DNA of 12,639 bases, from contig CBINBI010000088.1 in the NCBI GenBank assembly GCA_966248875.1, positions 1 through 12,639 of the forward strand. Reading direction: 5' to 3'. Source of the DNA: Dokdonella_A sp966248875 (GTDB taxonomy: Bacteria > Pseudomonadota > Gammaproteobacteria > Xanthomonadales > Rhodanobacteraceae). Of the stretch, positions 5,865 through 12,639 are shown one piece after another; positions within the stretch are counted from its first letter, which is position 1; each line of letters opens with the position of its first letter. Below the pieces are notes generated by a model that was given only the letters and a program-made list of their open reading frames with translations, ran no database searches and was not told where the DNA came from. The translations under genes and the position numbers were made by a program.

Positions 5865-6632
5865 TCAATACAGCTTGAACATTCTTCCGCGCACGACGAG
5901 CTTCGACGAGCCGTCAGGCTGCGGCTCGCCGACATGGCGCAGCGTTTCCTCGACCCGCGGATCGCCGTCTCTTGCACTGAGCCGGATCTCGGCCTCGAAT
6001 CCGTCGATGCCGGCGTGAAACGTCGCGTTGACCGCGAGATTGCCGCTACCGTCGTCGTGCGCGGTGCCGGCAATGCCGCCGCCGGGCTGTGCCGAGAACT
6101 CGCCGACGATATCGGCGAAGTGCGCGTCCGCGCTGCCGCTCAGGCCGGCTTCACTCCAGCGTGCGTCGCCGGTCGCCGATTGCAGGAAGCCGTCCTTGAG
6201 CGTCGCCTCCGCGACCACGCCGCTGACCGTGCCGAGCAGGTTGAGGTCCGGAATGTCGAGCACCGGCGCGAGCAGTTGCGCTGGGAAACGGAAGCGCACA
6301 TCGCGCACCGTCAGCGCGCCCGCGTTCACGCGCTCGACGACGCCGGCCGCGTCGACGTCAGTGCCCTGGATGCGCACGTCGGCTGCCATGCGTCCGTGCA
6401 GCAGCGCGATCTTCGCCATCCGCCAGTCGATTTCTCCGAGGTCGCGCCCGAACACGCTGATGCCGTCGGCATGGCCGTCCCAGAGGGTGCCGCGCACGCC
6501 GCTCAGCACGACCGGCCCGAGATACTTCGCGCCCTGCCGGTATGCGACATCCGCCGGCAGCGTCCACAGCAGCACGCCGCCGACGACGAGCAGCAACAGG
6601 ACAAAAATGAGGACGTATTTCAGGATTCGCAT
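5865..6632 (-). CDS. gspN: Type II secretion system protein N
   Basis: GspN is a bitopic inner-membrane accessory protein of the T2SS, found in only part of the family. The 255 residues start with a membrane segment (about 4-23, LKYVLIFVLLLLVVGGVLLW). A periplasmic domain follows, with GTLWDG (49-54), the segment around LRFRFPAQLL-type residues (113-121), and the closing VRGRMF. It is the last gene of the operon, 106 bp after gspM, a wider gap than at the other junctions. No Shine-Dalgarno is seen, and the ATG at 6632 is fixed by the membrane segment. In Xanthomonas, xpsN is followed by xpsD. Here the next gene is the unrelated hisN, beyond a repeat. Motif-level sequence identity in this family is low, so the call leans partly on position. 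Confidence 0.85.
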   Translation of the reverse strand: MRILKYVLIFVLLLLVVGGVLLWTLPADVAYRQGAKYLGPVVLSGVRGTLWDGHADGISVFGRDLGEIDWRMAKIALLHGRMAADVRIQGTDVDAAGVVERVNAGALTVRDVRFRFPAQLLAPVLDIPDLNLLGTVSGVVAEATLKDGFLQSATGDARWSEAGLSGSADAHFADIVGEFSAQPGGGIAGTAHDDGSGNLAVNATFHAGIDGFEAEIRLSARDGDPRVEETLRHVGEPQPDGSSKLVVRGRMFKLY

Positions 6633-6738
6633 GAAATCGAAACGGCGACTGCGTACAAGATGCTAGCCGGAAGAACACGCGCGACGACGAAGGACTTCCG
6701 ACGTGCGGGCATCGGAAACCACGTCCCTCCACTGAGCC

Positions 6739-7230
6739 TCACGGCGCGTCCTGCAGCGTCACACGCGCGTTGACGAGCCCGACACCGTCGGCGCGATCGG
6801 CGGAGAAATCCGTCGCCACGATACCGTAATCGCGCGTCAGGCCCTCGATCCAGTCGATCAGCGCATCGAAACTCGCGAGCTCGAAGCTGACGCGCACACT
6901 CGCGGTGCCGACCGGCTCGACGCGCCGCAACGCGCTCTCCAGGCCGTGCGAACGCGCGGTCGCGTCGGCCAGGGCGAGCAGCGAGCGTCCCTGCCGATCC
7001 GCGCGCGAGCGCGTGCCGGCCGCGCGCAGGCGCTCGACCTCGGCGGCGGCCACGCGCACGTAGGCGAGATCGCGGCGCTGGGCATCGACGGCCTCGCGCA
7101 GCTCGGCACGTTTCGCGGCGAGCGGATGCCATACCAGCGCCCAGCCGAGCATCAGCGCGACGACGACGGCGCCGATCGCGACGACGCGCTGCTCGCGCGG
7201 CGCAAGCCCGGTCCACCACGCGCGGATCAC
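6739..7230 (-). CDS. gspM: Type II secretion system protein M
   Basis: GspM is a bitopic platform protein that binds GspL and helps anchor the pseudopilus assembly site. The 163 residues begin with a short cytoplasmic part containing LAPREQR (9-15), typical of the family. One membrane helix follows (about 16-34), then WHPL (34-37), a coiled-coil-like Arg/Glu/Ala-rich stretch (38-72) and a C-terminal ferredoxin-like domain. The start is a GTG overlapping the gspL stop as GTGA, which implies translational coupling. The C-terminal part of a long alternative frame at 6739-8346 is this gene. The rest of that frame is a shadow of gspL. Confidence 0.92.
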   Translation of the reverse strand: MIRAWWTGLAPREQRVVAIGAVVVALMLGWALVWHPLAAKRAELREAVDAQRRDLAYVRVAAAEVERLRAAGTRSRADRQGRSLLALADATARSHGLESALRRVEPVGTASVRVSFELASFDALIDWIEGLTRDYGIVATDFSADRADGVGLVNARVTLQDAP

Positions 7231-8441
7231 GGCGCACCTCCGCCGTCGCTGCCGACACGGATGCGGCCGTCGATGCCGCTCTCGCCTGGATTCGCGGCCG
7301 TGACGGCGACGTGCAGACCCGGCTGCGCCGCGAGCCGCTCGCGCACGGCGTCGAGTGTCGCCACGTCCGGCGCGCGCAGGCCGAGCTCGAGCACGCCGTT
7401 GCGGAACTCCATGCCACGCGTCTGGATGCGCGTCGTCGTGCCGAGCACCGGGGCGATCGCAGCGACGACGCGCAGGAATCCGCTGCTCTCCGCGCCGCCG
7501 CGCAGGCGCTCGATGCGCACGCGCGCGAGGTCGACGGGCGACGAGCGCGCGAGCTCCGCGTCCTCGACATCCGGAAACGCCTTGTGCACGGCGTCCTGCG
7601 CGAGGGCGTCCAGGCGCGCGGAGGTGCGCGAAAGCTGCATGACTTCGAAGCCGAGATCGAGCACCGCGAGCACGAGCACGGCCGCCGCGAGCGCCGCAGC
7701 CACGCGCCACCAGCGCGCACCGCGCGCGACCCGATGCTGCGGCGCGAATTCTCCGTGCAACAGGTTGATTGGTGCCTTGCCGAGATGACGCGCGAGAAAT
7801 GCAAGCGGATCGCGCTGCCGTTCCTCCGTCGCAACCGGATGGACCCCGATCGGCGCCGCCGGGCGCGCGGGATCGCGAAAATCGAACACATCCAGCGGCT
7901 GCGCAGGCCGGCCGGCGCTCGCGCGCGCCAGCCACGCGGCAAGATCCGACGGCGCGCAGGCGAAGGCCGACCATGGCGCATGGCGCACGACCGCGCGATC
8001 CTGCTCGATCACGGCCGTCGCGTGGCCGGGCTCCAGCGGCAATGCGAGCGAATCCGGCAACAGCACATCCGGCCGGATGCCCGCGGCAGCGAGCCGGTCC
8101 AGCCAGGCCCGCAGCGTCGTCTTCGCGACGACGGCGACGCCGACTGTGCCATCCGTGGCTGCGGTCGCCGCGAACTGCAGCTCCTCGATGGGCGCGAGCA
8201 GTTGATCCTCGATCGCGAACGGCAGGGCCTGGAGCAGTTGGGCGCGGCTCTTCGCCGCGATGCGCGCCTCGGTCAGCAGGACGTCCTCGGCCGGCACGAG
8301 CACGACGATCTCGCTCGCGTCCGAGACCGCCGACGCAGGTGGCCATCCGCGCGTCGATGCGGCCGGCGCGCGGCTATCCGCCTGGCGCAACCAGGCCGGC
8401 TCGCCGGTGGGATTGAGGCGCAGCAGAAGACGATCGGGCAT
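7227..8441 (-). CDS. gspL: Type II secretion system protein L
   Basis: GspL links the cytoplasmic ATPase GspE to the inner-membrane platform. The 404 residues show the usual plan. The cytoplasmic actin-like domain (about 1-240) has the conserved LPFAIEDQL (73-81) and INLLHGEFAP (225-234). A membrane helix (about 244-266) and a periplasmic ferredoxin-like domain (about 280-400) follow. The ATG at 8441 (MPDRLLLRL) is chosen because the frame upstream of it is Arg/Pro-rich, non-conserved and overlaps gspK. It lies 82 bp after gspK and overlaps gspM by 4 bp. No strong Shine-Dalgarno is seen. Confidence 0.94.
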   Translation of the reverse strand: MPDRLLLRLNPTGEPAWLRQADSRAPAASTRGWPPASAVSDASEIVVLVPAEDVLLTEARIAAKSRAQLLQALPFAIEDQLLAPIEELQFAATAATDGTVGVAVVAKTTLRAWLDRLAAAGIRPDVLLPDSLALPLEPGHATAVIEQDRAVVRHAPWSAFACAPSDLAAWLARASAGRPAQPLDVFDFRDPARPAAPIGVHPVATEERQRDPLAFLARHLGKAPINLLHGEFAPQHRVARGARWWRVAAALAAAVLVLAVLDLGFEVMQLSRTSARLDALAQDAVHKAFPDVEDAELARSSPVDLARVRIERLRGGAESSGFLRVVAAIAPVLGTTTRIQTRGMEFRNGVLELGLRAPDVATLDAVRERLAAQPGLHVAVTAANPGESGIDGRIRVGSDGGGAP

Positions 8442-8523
8442 TGCGCGGGCCGGAGGAAAACGCCGGGATTGTAGTCGAGAAACGGGCGCGGGACGTGCCG
8501 GCAACTTGCGCTTCGACCCGCGC

Positions 8524-9477
8524 CTAGCGGCTGCCGGTTTCGACGGACAGCACGCCCGGCGCCATGACGGCATCACCGCCACGGCTGCGCTCGACCACTT
8601 GCAGGCCGTGCTCGCGGTCGATCAGGCTGTAGAACGTGAACGGAATGCCGTCGAGGCGGATGTCGGCGCGTGCGAGGAAATAGCCGCTGCTCGTCGCAAG
8701 CACCGCATCGGGCACGTCGATCTCGATGAGCTGCTGGGCGCACTGCTGCCGAAACTCACGCACGTCGCCGAAGTGCGCCTGTCCGTTCTGCCAGAGGCTC
8801 TCGGCCTGCGCCTGGGAAATCGGGCCGAGCGTCTGCAGCACCGGCACGCTCGCCGTGTTCACGTTGATCTTCGTGCCCGGCGGCAGCGCGCAGACATAAG
8901 GCGCGAGCCGGGCGTATGCATCGCGCGTGACGCCCCGCACCAGGCGCAGCTCCGAAACGTGCACGAACGCGCGCTGCGCGCTCCGGTACGGGACCGGCTG
9001 CGCGAGATAGTAGCCATCGACCACATCGGAGCCGTCGCCGGTGCCGAGCCAGTCGCGCACCGCGGTCGCGATGGTGGGATCGAGGCCGCGCGCCTCGAGC
9101 AGGCGGCCGAACATCGCGAACCACGTTCCGCCCGCGTCGCCGGCGAGGTTGTTGAGATTGAAACAGCCGTTGAGATCCTGCATCGAGGCCGTGATGACAC
9201 CGCCCGGCACCTGCTGCGGCGGCAGCGGCGCAGCCCAGATGTCGGCGTTGGTGTCGATGCCCGGATCGTCACCGAGATCCTTGAGCAGCACTTGCGCTGC
9301 GTACGCTTCGAGGCCCTGCGCATACGCCTGCGCCTGCTCGGCGCGCAGCGCGTTGCGCGTGCGCGCGAACGCAAGCTCGCCGCGATCGAGCAGGCCCGCG
9401 ATGAGTATCGTCGCGAGCGCGACGGTGAGGAGTGCGATCAGGAGCGCTATGCCCCGCTGCCGCTGCGGTGCGGACAT
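8524..9477 (-). CDS. gspK: Type II secretion minor pseudopilin K
   Basis: GspK is the minor pseudopilin at the tip of the pseudopilus, in complex with GspI and GspJ. The 317 residues start RQRG|IALLIALLTV, with prepilin-peptidase cleavage after Gly9. As is usual for GspK, Glu at mature position 5 is absent. Family motifs follow: QDLNGCFNLNNL (99-110), the segment from DWLGTGDG through DGYYLAQPVPYRSA, AFVHVSELRLVRGV and PPGTKINVNTAS. The last of these is an almost invariant GspK signature in the helix-hairpin-helix-like region. The ATG overlaps the gspJ stop by one base (TGATG), so translation is probably coupled. The length fits the family (about 300-330). Confidence 0.95.
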   Translation of the reverse strand: MSAPQRQRGIALLIALLTVALATILIAGLLDRGELAFARTRNALRAEQAQAYAQGLEAYAAQVLLKDLGDDPGIDTNADIWAAPLPPQQVPGGVITASMQDLNGCFNLNNLAGDAGGTWFAMFGRLLEARGLDPTIATAVRDWLGTGDGSDVVDGYYLAQPVPYRSAQRAFVHVSELRLVRGVTRDAYARLAPYVCALPPGTKINVNTASVPVLQTLGPISQAQAESLWQNGQAHFGDVREFRQQCAQQLIEIDVPDAVLATSSGYFLARADIRLDGIPFTFYSLIDREHGLQVVERSRGGDAVMAPGVLSVETGSR

Positions 9478-10169
9478 CACAGCGGCTCCGCGCCGTTCGA
9501 GGGCGGCGGTGCGCAGGATGCGCCGGCCGCGCATGCCGGCATCGTCGAGGGCAGCTCGACGACTCGGCGCAATTCGCCGAGATCGTCCGTCTCGATGCGG
9601 AACTCGACGGCGCGCGGCAGCAGCGTCTCCTCTTCTTCCGCCCGCCCGGACGGCGGCCATGTGTCGCGCCAGACTCCGCCGGCACCGAGATAGCGCAAAC
9701 GCAATGTGTCGACGCCAGTCAGCAGCGTGGTCGTCGCGGGCACGGAACCCGGCGCGCGGTCGAGCACGACGTAGCGCCCGCGCTGGAGCGCGCGCGCGTC
9801 GACGGCGTAGACGACGCGCTCCAGGTTGCTGCGCGGTTCGGCGAGCGGATTGGCAAAGCCGAGCCGCGTCAGCTCGATGCGATCGGCTGCGCCGACGAGC
9901 GCCGGCAGCGTGTCGCCGCGCCCGTTGCCGCGCACCGGCCGCGACGAAGCCTGACGCAGGTCGCGCTCGATCATCGACACCGCGCGCACGGCTGCCGCGA
10001 AGCGATCCTGACGCTCGGCGAGCGCGCCGCGCGTGCGCGCGACGGCCGCAAGCCCGCCGTACGCCGCCGCCGCGAGCGCCGCGAACACCGCGAGCGCAAC
10101 GAGCAGCTCGATCAGCGAAAAGCCGCCTGCGCGATTCGAGCAGTGCGGAGCGGAAGCTTTGCCGCTCAC
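9477..10169 (-). CDS. gspJ: Type II secretion minor pseudopilin J
   Basis: GspJ belongs to the I-J-K tip complex of the pseudopilus. The 230 residues have a 16-residue basic leader ending in Gly-Gly, then FSLIELLVALAVFAALA with cleavage before Phe and Glu at mature position 5. DLRQASSRPVRGN and the C-terminal beta-rich part agree with the family. The start is a GTG that overlaps the gspI stop (GTGA), and the end overlaps gspK. The length is within the usual 190-240. The leader is a little longer than is typical. Confidence 0.93.
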   Translation of the reverse strand: MSGKASAPHCSNRAGGFSLIELLVALAVFAALAAAAYGGLAAVARTRGALAERQDRFAAAVRAVSMIERDLRQASSRPVRGNGRGDTLPALVGAADRIELTRLGFANPLAEPRSNLERVVYAVDARALQRGRYVVLDRAPGSVPATTTLLTGVDTLRLRYLGAGGVWRDTWPPSGRAEEEETLLPRAVEFRIETDDLGELRRVVELPSTMPACAAGASCAPPPSNGAEPL

Positions 10170-10537
10170 GGCTGCAGCACCGCATCGGCGAATCCGGTGA
10201 GGCTCGCCGCCGGCTCCTTCGCATCGCCGGGGAACACCCGGACCTCGATGCGCCGGATCGACGGATCCGGCGTCGCGCGCACCTCGCGCGTCCAGCGCCA
10301 GGTGTGCGCGCCGAGCTCGACCTGCCCGTCGCTGCGCCCCGTCGGCGGCAGCGCCGACGCGAGCCGCGTCTCGGCGAGCACATTCGCGGCGACCCAGCCC
10401 GCCAGCGTGCGCTCGCGCAAGGCGTCGAAATCGCGCACCTGCAGGGCGGCGACGCGCGTGAGCCCGAGCAGCGCGAGCGCGACGACGGCAAGCGCGACCA
10501 GCACTTCGACAAGCGTGAAGCCGCGGCGGGCGCTCAT
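10166..10537 (-). CDS. gspI: Type II secretion minor pseudopilin I
   Basis: GspI starts assembly of the pseudopilus tip with GspJ and GspK. The 123 residues begin MSARRG|FTLVEVLVALAVVALAL, a canonical prepilin leader and helix with Glu at mature position 5. This is followed by ALLGLTRVAALQ and the short globular domain typical of GspI. The length of about 120-130 is normal. The ATG overlaps the gspH stop by four bases (ATGA), and the gene ends by overlapping the gspJ start. Confidence 0.94.
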   Translation of the reverse strand: MSARRGFTLVEVLVALAVVALALLGLTRVAALQVRDFDALRERTLAGWVAANVLAETRLASALPPTGRSDGQVELGAHTWRWTREVRATPDPSIRRIEVRVFPGDAKEPAASLTGFADAVLQP

Positions 10538-11034
10538 CGTCCCGCCCCGACGCGCTTGACTTCGACGGTCGCGTCCTCGGTGCCGCTCACTCGATAGCGC
10601 ATCGGGGCATCGCCGAGAGCCAGCGTCAGCACGAACGGCGTCAGCTCGCCTGACGAGAAGCAGACGAGCTGCGGCGCTCCGTCGGGCGTCGAGGACAGAT
10701 CGGCCGTGCGGCCTTCACGCGCGAGCTCCGCGTGCAGCCCTTCGGCCCACGTGCGCGGCCGCAGCTCGCCATCGGCGGGAAAGTCCAGCCAGTCGGTGCC
10801 GGCCAGCCGGCGGAACGCATAGCCGCCGGAGTCGACGACGATGCCGATCTCGCGCCCGCCGAGTTCCGCCTGCTCGCAGGCTTGGCCGACCAGAGCCGCG
10901 AAGCGCTCGGCTTCGCGCGAAAGCCTGCGCTCGGACGTGCCGCGTACCGAGAGCGTGACGCCAAGCGCCACGACGCCGACGATGACGACGACGACGAGCA
11001 GCTCGACGAGACTGAATCCCTGCCGCTTCGCCAT
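10534..11034 (-). CDS. gspH: Type II secretion minor pseudopilin H
   Basis: GspH is a minor pseudopilin that joins the tip complex to the GspG filament. The 166 residues begin MAKRQG|FSLVELLVVVVIVGVVA with Glu at mature position 5. The rest is a GspH/FimT-type beta domain with REAERFAALV and GIVVDSGGYAFRR. The ATG at 11034 gives a normal six-residue leader. Longer frames continue into gspG in another reading frame and are shadows. It is 17 bp after gspG and overlaps gspI by four bases. GspH and FimT-like proteins are hard to tell apart, but the operon position settles it. Confidence 0.92.
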   Translation of the reverse strand: MAKRQGFSLVELLVVVVIVGVVALGVTLSVRGTSERRLSREAERFAALVGQACEQAELGGREIGIVVDSGGYAFRRLAGTDWLDFPADGELRPRTWAEGLHAELAREGRTADLSSTPDGAPQLVCFSSGELTPFVLTLALGDAPMRYRVSGTEDATVEVKRVGAGR

Positions 11035-11051
11035 CGCGGGACTCGTGCCGG

Positions 11052-11570
11052 TCAGGAATCCCAGTTGCCGATGTCGGCGGCCTCGCCCTCGCCCCCCGGC
11101 TTGCCGTCGGCGCCGAAACTGTAGACGTCGATCTCGCCGTGCTGGCCGGGATGCTGGTACTGGTACGGGCGCCCCCAGGGATCCTTCGGAACGCGGTCGA
11201 GGCGCTGCGACCAGTTCGGCGCATCGGGCTGGCCGGACGGCTTGGTGACCAGCGCTTCGAGCCCCTGCGCGGTGCTGGGATAGACGAAGTTGTCGAGCTT
11301 GTAGATGTTGAGCGCGGCGACGATGCTGGCGATGTCCTGGCGCGCACGCACGACGCGCGCGCGGCCGGGTTCTTCCATGACGCGCGGCACGACGATCATG
11401 GCGAGGATGCCGAGGATCACGACGACGACGAGGATTTCGATCAGCGTGAATCCGCGCGAAGTGCTTCCGATCTGTGGCAGCGCGGGCCCGGGCGCGCGGC
11501 GCCACTCCGGGATCGACGTCGCAGCGCGATGTTCGGGACGCGGGACTCCGGTTTCGTTTGCAGGACGCAT
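11052..11570 (-). CDS. gspG: Type II secretion major pseudopilin G
   Basis: GspG forms the shaft of the pseudopilus. Cleavage is expected after Gly40, giving a mature protein of 132 residues starting FTLIEILVVVVILGILAMIV with Glu at mature position 5. Family motifs include VPRVMEEPGRAR, NIYKLDNFVYPSTAQGLEAL, PKDPWGRPYQYQHPGQ and, near the end, DVYSFGADGKPGGEGEAADI, which includes the calcium-binding loop. It is the first gene of the operon G-H-I-J-K-L-M-N. The leader of 40 residues is unusually long for GspG (usually about 6-12), and no ATG, GTG or TTG occurs between residue 1 and the cleavage site. So either the long leader is real, or a rarer start codon (CTG at residue 31) is used. No Shine-Dalgarno is visible before ATG 11570. 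Confidence 0.94.
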   Translation of the reverse strand: MRPANETGVPRPEHRAATSIPEWRRAPGPALPQIGSTSRGFTLIEILVVVVILGILAMIVVPRVMEEPGRARVVRARQDIASIVAALNIYKLDNFVYPSTAQGLEALVTKPSGQPDAPNWSQRLDRVPKDPWGRPYQYQHPGQHGEIDVYSFGADGKPGGEGEAADIGNWDS

Positions 11571-11600
11571 GGCGAGCTTGTGCAGCGGCGGGTCAGGCCC

Positions 11601-11621
11601 GGATCATAGCAGCGATGATCC
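11601..11621. promoter_or_regulatory. 7-bp inverted repeat at the bioA-gspG divergent start
   Basis: GGATCAT (11601-11607) and ATGATCC (11615-11621) are perfect inverted copies around a seven-base spacer. The left arm contains most of the gspG -10 element and a possible -10 (GATCAT) for bioA. The right arm holds the bioA ATG. It may be an operator, or a chance symmetry. Confidence 0.35.
11603..11611 (-). promoter_or_regulatory. Extended -10 promoter of the gspG operon
   Basis: The minus strand reads TGC-TATGAT, an extended -10 (five of six matches to TATAAT). Transcription would start near 11596, about 26 bases before the gspG ATG. The best -35-like sequence (TTGGAC, 11628-11623) is only 14 bp away, too close to be convincing. 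The element lies against the start codon of the divergent bioA. Confidence 0.45.
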
Positions 11622-12639
11622 CGTCCAATGCCGCCGCTCTGGCCGCACGCGACCTTGCCGTCGTCTGGCATCCGTGCACGCAGATGCACGACCACGAAAC
11701 CCTGCCGATGCTGCCCATCGAGCGGGCCGAAGGCGCCTGGCTGTACGGTTACGACGGCCGGCGCTGGCTGGACGCCGTCAGCTCGTGGTGGACCTGCCTG
11801 CTCGGTCACCGCCATCCCCGCATCGTCGCCGCGCTGAAGGACCAGCTGGACCGGCTCGATCACGTGATGCTGGCCGGCTTCACGCACGAACCGGCCATCG
11901 AGCTCGCCGAAACGCTGGTGAGTGTCGCGCCTCGCCCTACTGACGCGGCCCGCGCACTTCGCCGCGTGTTCTATGGCGACAACGGATCGAGTGCCGTTGA
12001 AATCGCTCTGAAGCTCTCCTTCCACTACTGGAGAAACGCGGGCCGAGGCGAGCGCACGCGGTTCGTCGCGCTGACCGGTGGTTATCACGGCGAGACGCTG
12101 GGTGCGCTGTCGGTCACCGATATCGCGCTGTACCGAAAGACCTACGCGCCGCTGCTGCTCGAGCCGATCTTCGCGCCTTCGCCCGACGCCTACGAAACGA
12201 TGCCGGGCGAAAGCGCGGCCGAGTGCGCAGCACGGCGCCTCGGCGAGCTGCGCGCCATCCTCGAGCACGGCGCGCGCGAAATCTGTGCCGTCATCGTCGA
12301 GCCGCTGGTGCAGTGCGCGGCCGGCATGCGCATGCATCACGCGAGCTACGTCGCGGGCCTGCGCGCGCTGTGCGACGAGTTCGGCGTGCACTTCATCGCC
12401 GACGAGATCGCCGTCGGCTTCGGCCGCACCGGAACATTGTTCGCCTGCGAGCAGGCCAGTATCGCGCCCGATTTCCTGTGTCTTTCGAAAGGACTCACCG
12501 GCGGCACGCTGCCGCTGTCGGCCGTGCTGACGACACAGGATGTGTACGATGCGTTCTACGCGGACTACGTCAGCGGCAAGGCGTTCCTGCATTCGCACAG
12601 CTACACCGGCAACCCGATCGCCTGCCGCGCGGCGCTGGC
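11615..12639 (+). CDS. bioA: Adenosylmethionine-8-amino-7-oxononanoate aminotransferase BioA, 3'-truncated by window
   Basis: BioA converts 7-keto-8-aminopelargonate (KAPA) to 7,8-diaminopelargonate with S-adenosylmethionine as amino donor. It is a PLP enzyme of biotin synthesis, active in the cytoplasm. The 341 visible codons run open to the window end. Motifs in order are VWHPCTQM (17-24), SSWW (56-59) near the substrate pocket, GDNGSSAVEIALK (121-133), GGYHGETLGALS (155-166), DEIAVGFGRTG (263-273) with the PLP-binding Asp263, SKGLTGG (291-297) with the Schiff-base Lys292, and HSHSYTGNP (326-334). About 100 more residues are expected. The ATG at 11615 has no Shine-Dalgarno. A GATCAT hexamer seven bases upstream leaves a leaderless start possible. 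It is divergent from gspG, and no other bio gene is in the window. Confidence 0.93.
   Translation, partial: MIPSNAAALAARDLAVVWHPCTQMHDHETLPMLPIERAEGAWLYGYDGRRWLDAVSSWWTCLLGHRHPRIVAALKDQLDRLDHVMLAGFTHEPAIELAETLVSVAPRPTDAARALRRVFYGDNGSSAVEIALKLSFHYWRNAGRGERTRFVALTGGYHGETLGALSVTDIALYRKTYAPLLLEPIFAPSPDAYETMPGESAAECAARRLGELRAILEHGAREICAVIVEPLVQCAAGMRMHHASYVAGLRALCDEFGVHFIADEIAVGFGRTGTLFACEQASIAPDFLCLSKGLTGGTLPLSAVLTTQDVYDAFYADYVSGKAFLHSHSYTGNPIACRAAL

Noticed and set aside
5758..5868. N-terminal extension of hisN by 37 codons
   Set aside because: It is a translation of the GGGATT/ATTCCC repeat. Family alignment begins after the ATG at 5757.
6739..8346. A 535-codon minus-strand frame as a fused protein
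   Set aside because: Only residues after the GTG at 7230 match GspM. The upstream part is out of frame with gspL and has no conserved sequence.
8468..8473. TACAAT as a separate promoter for gspL
   Set aside because: It is a -10-like hexamer in the gspK-gspL gap but has no -35 at 16-18 bp, is not extended, and lies 26 bases before the ATG. It is too weak to call.
8524..10512. A 662-codon minus-strand frame as one large protein
   Set aside because: Only its C-terminal part, from 9477, is real (gspK). The rest is an Arg/Ala-rich shadow of gspI and gspJ, which have clear prepilin leaders in their own frames.

Overview
The window is GC-rich DNA with strong G/C third-position bias. It reads as a gammaproteobacterial chromosome of the order Lysobacterales (Xanthomonadales), probably near Rhodanobacteraceae or Lysobacteraceae. 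Four things point there: a gsp/xps-type type II secretion (T2SS) operon running G to N, intergenic 'GGGATTCGGGATTGG / CATTCCCTATTCCC' repeats, a secreted beta-helix protein with an IFADGFE-type C-terminus, and the mazG-cysQ-nudE neighbourhood. This is judged by eye, without a database search. All intact genes lie on the minus strand. Only bioA, cut by the right edge, is on the plus strand.

Layout from left to right. 1-484 has no convincing gene and is a mosaic of inverted repeats. 485-2527 holds two exported proteins: a DUF4097-like protein with seven SSGDI repeats, and a 'choice-of-anchor Q' parallel beta-helix protein. 2627-5757 is a housekeeping group: mazG (NTP pyrophosphohydrolase), cysQ (PAP phosphatase), nudE (ADP-sugar/NADH Nudix hydrolase) and a HisN-like histidinol phosphatase. 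cysQ and nudE overlap by 4 bp. mazG and nudE each have a -10-like hexamer exactly 6 nt before the ATG, which suggests leaderless mRNAs. 5765-5862 is a dispersed-type repeat.

5865-11570 is a T2SS operon transcribed gspG-H-I-J-K-L-M-N. It encodes the major pseudopilin (G), four minor pseudopilins (H, I, J, K), the inner-membrane platform proteins L and M, and the accessory protein N. Several junctions are overlapping stop/start codons, which suggests translational coupling. The secretin (D), ATPase (E), platform protein (F), clamp protein (C) and prepilin peptidase (O) are not here. The two exported proteins at the left end are possible substrates of this kind of system, but nothing in the sequence proves it. 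bioA (biotin synthesis) diverges from gspG. The start of bioA, the probable gspG -10 element and a 7-bp inverted repeat all overlap within about 25 bp.

I found no phage, transposase, CRISPR array, tRNA or rRNA, and no clearly new multigene system. The points most worth checking are the C-terminal IFADGFE tag, the leaderless starts, the interlocked bioA/gspG control region, the 40-residue gspG leader, and the hairpin-dense left end.
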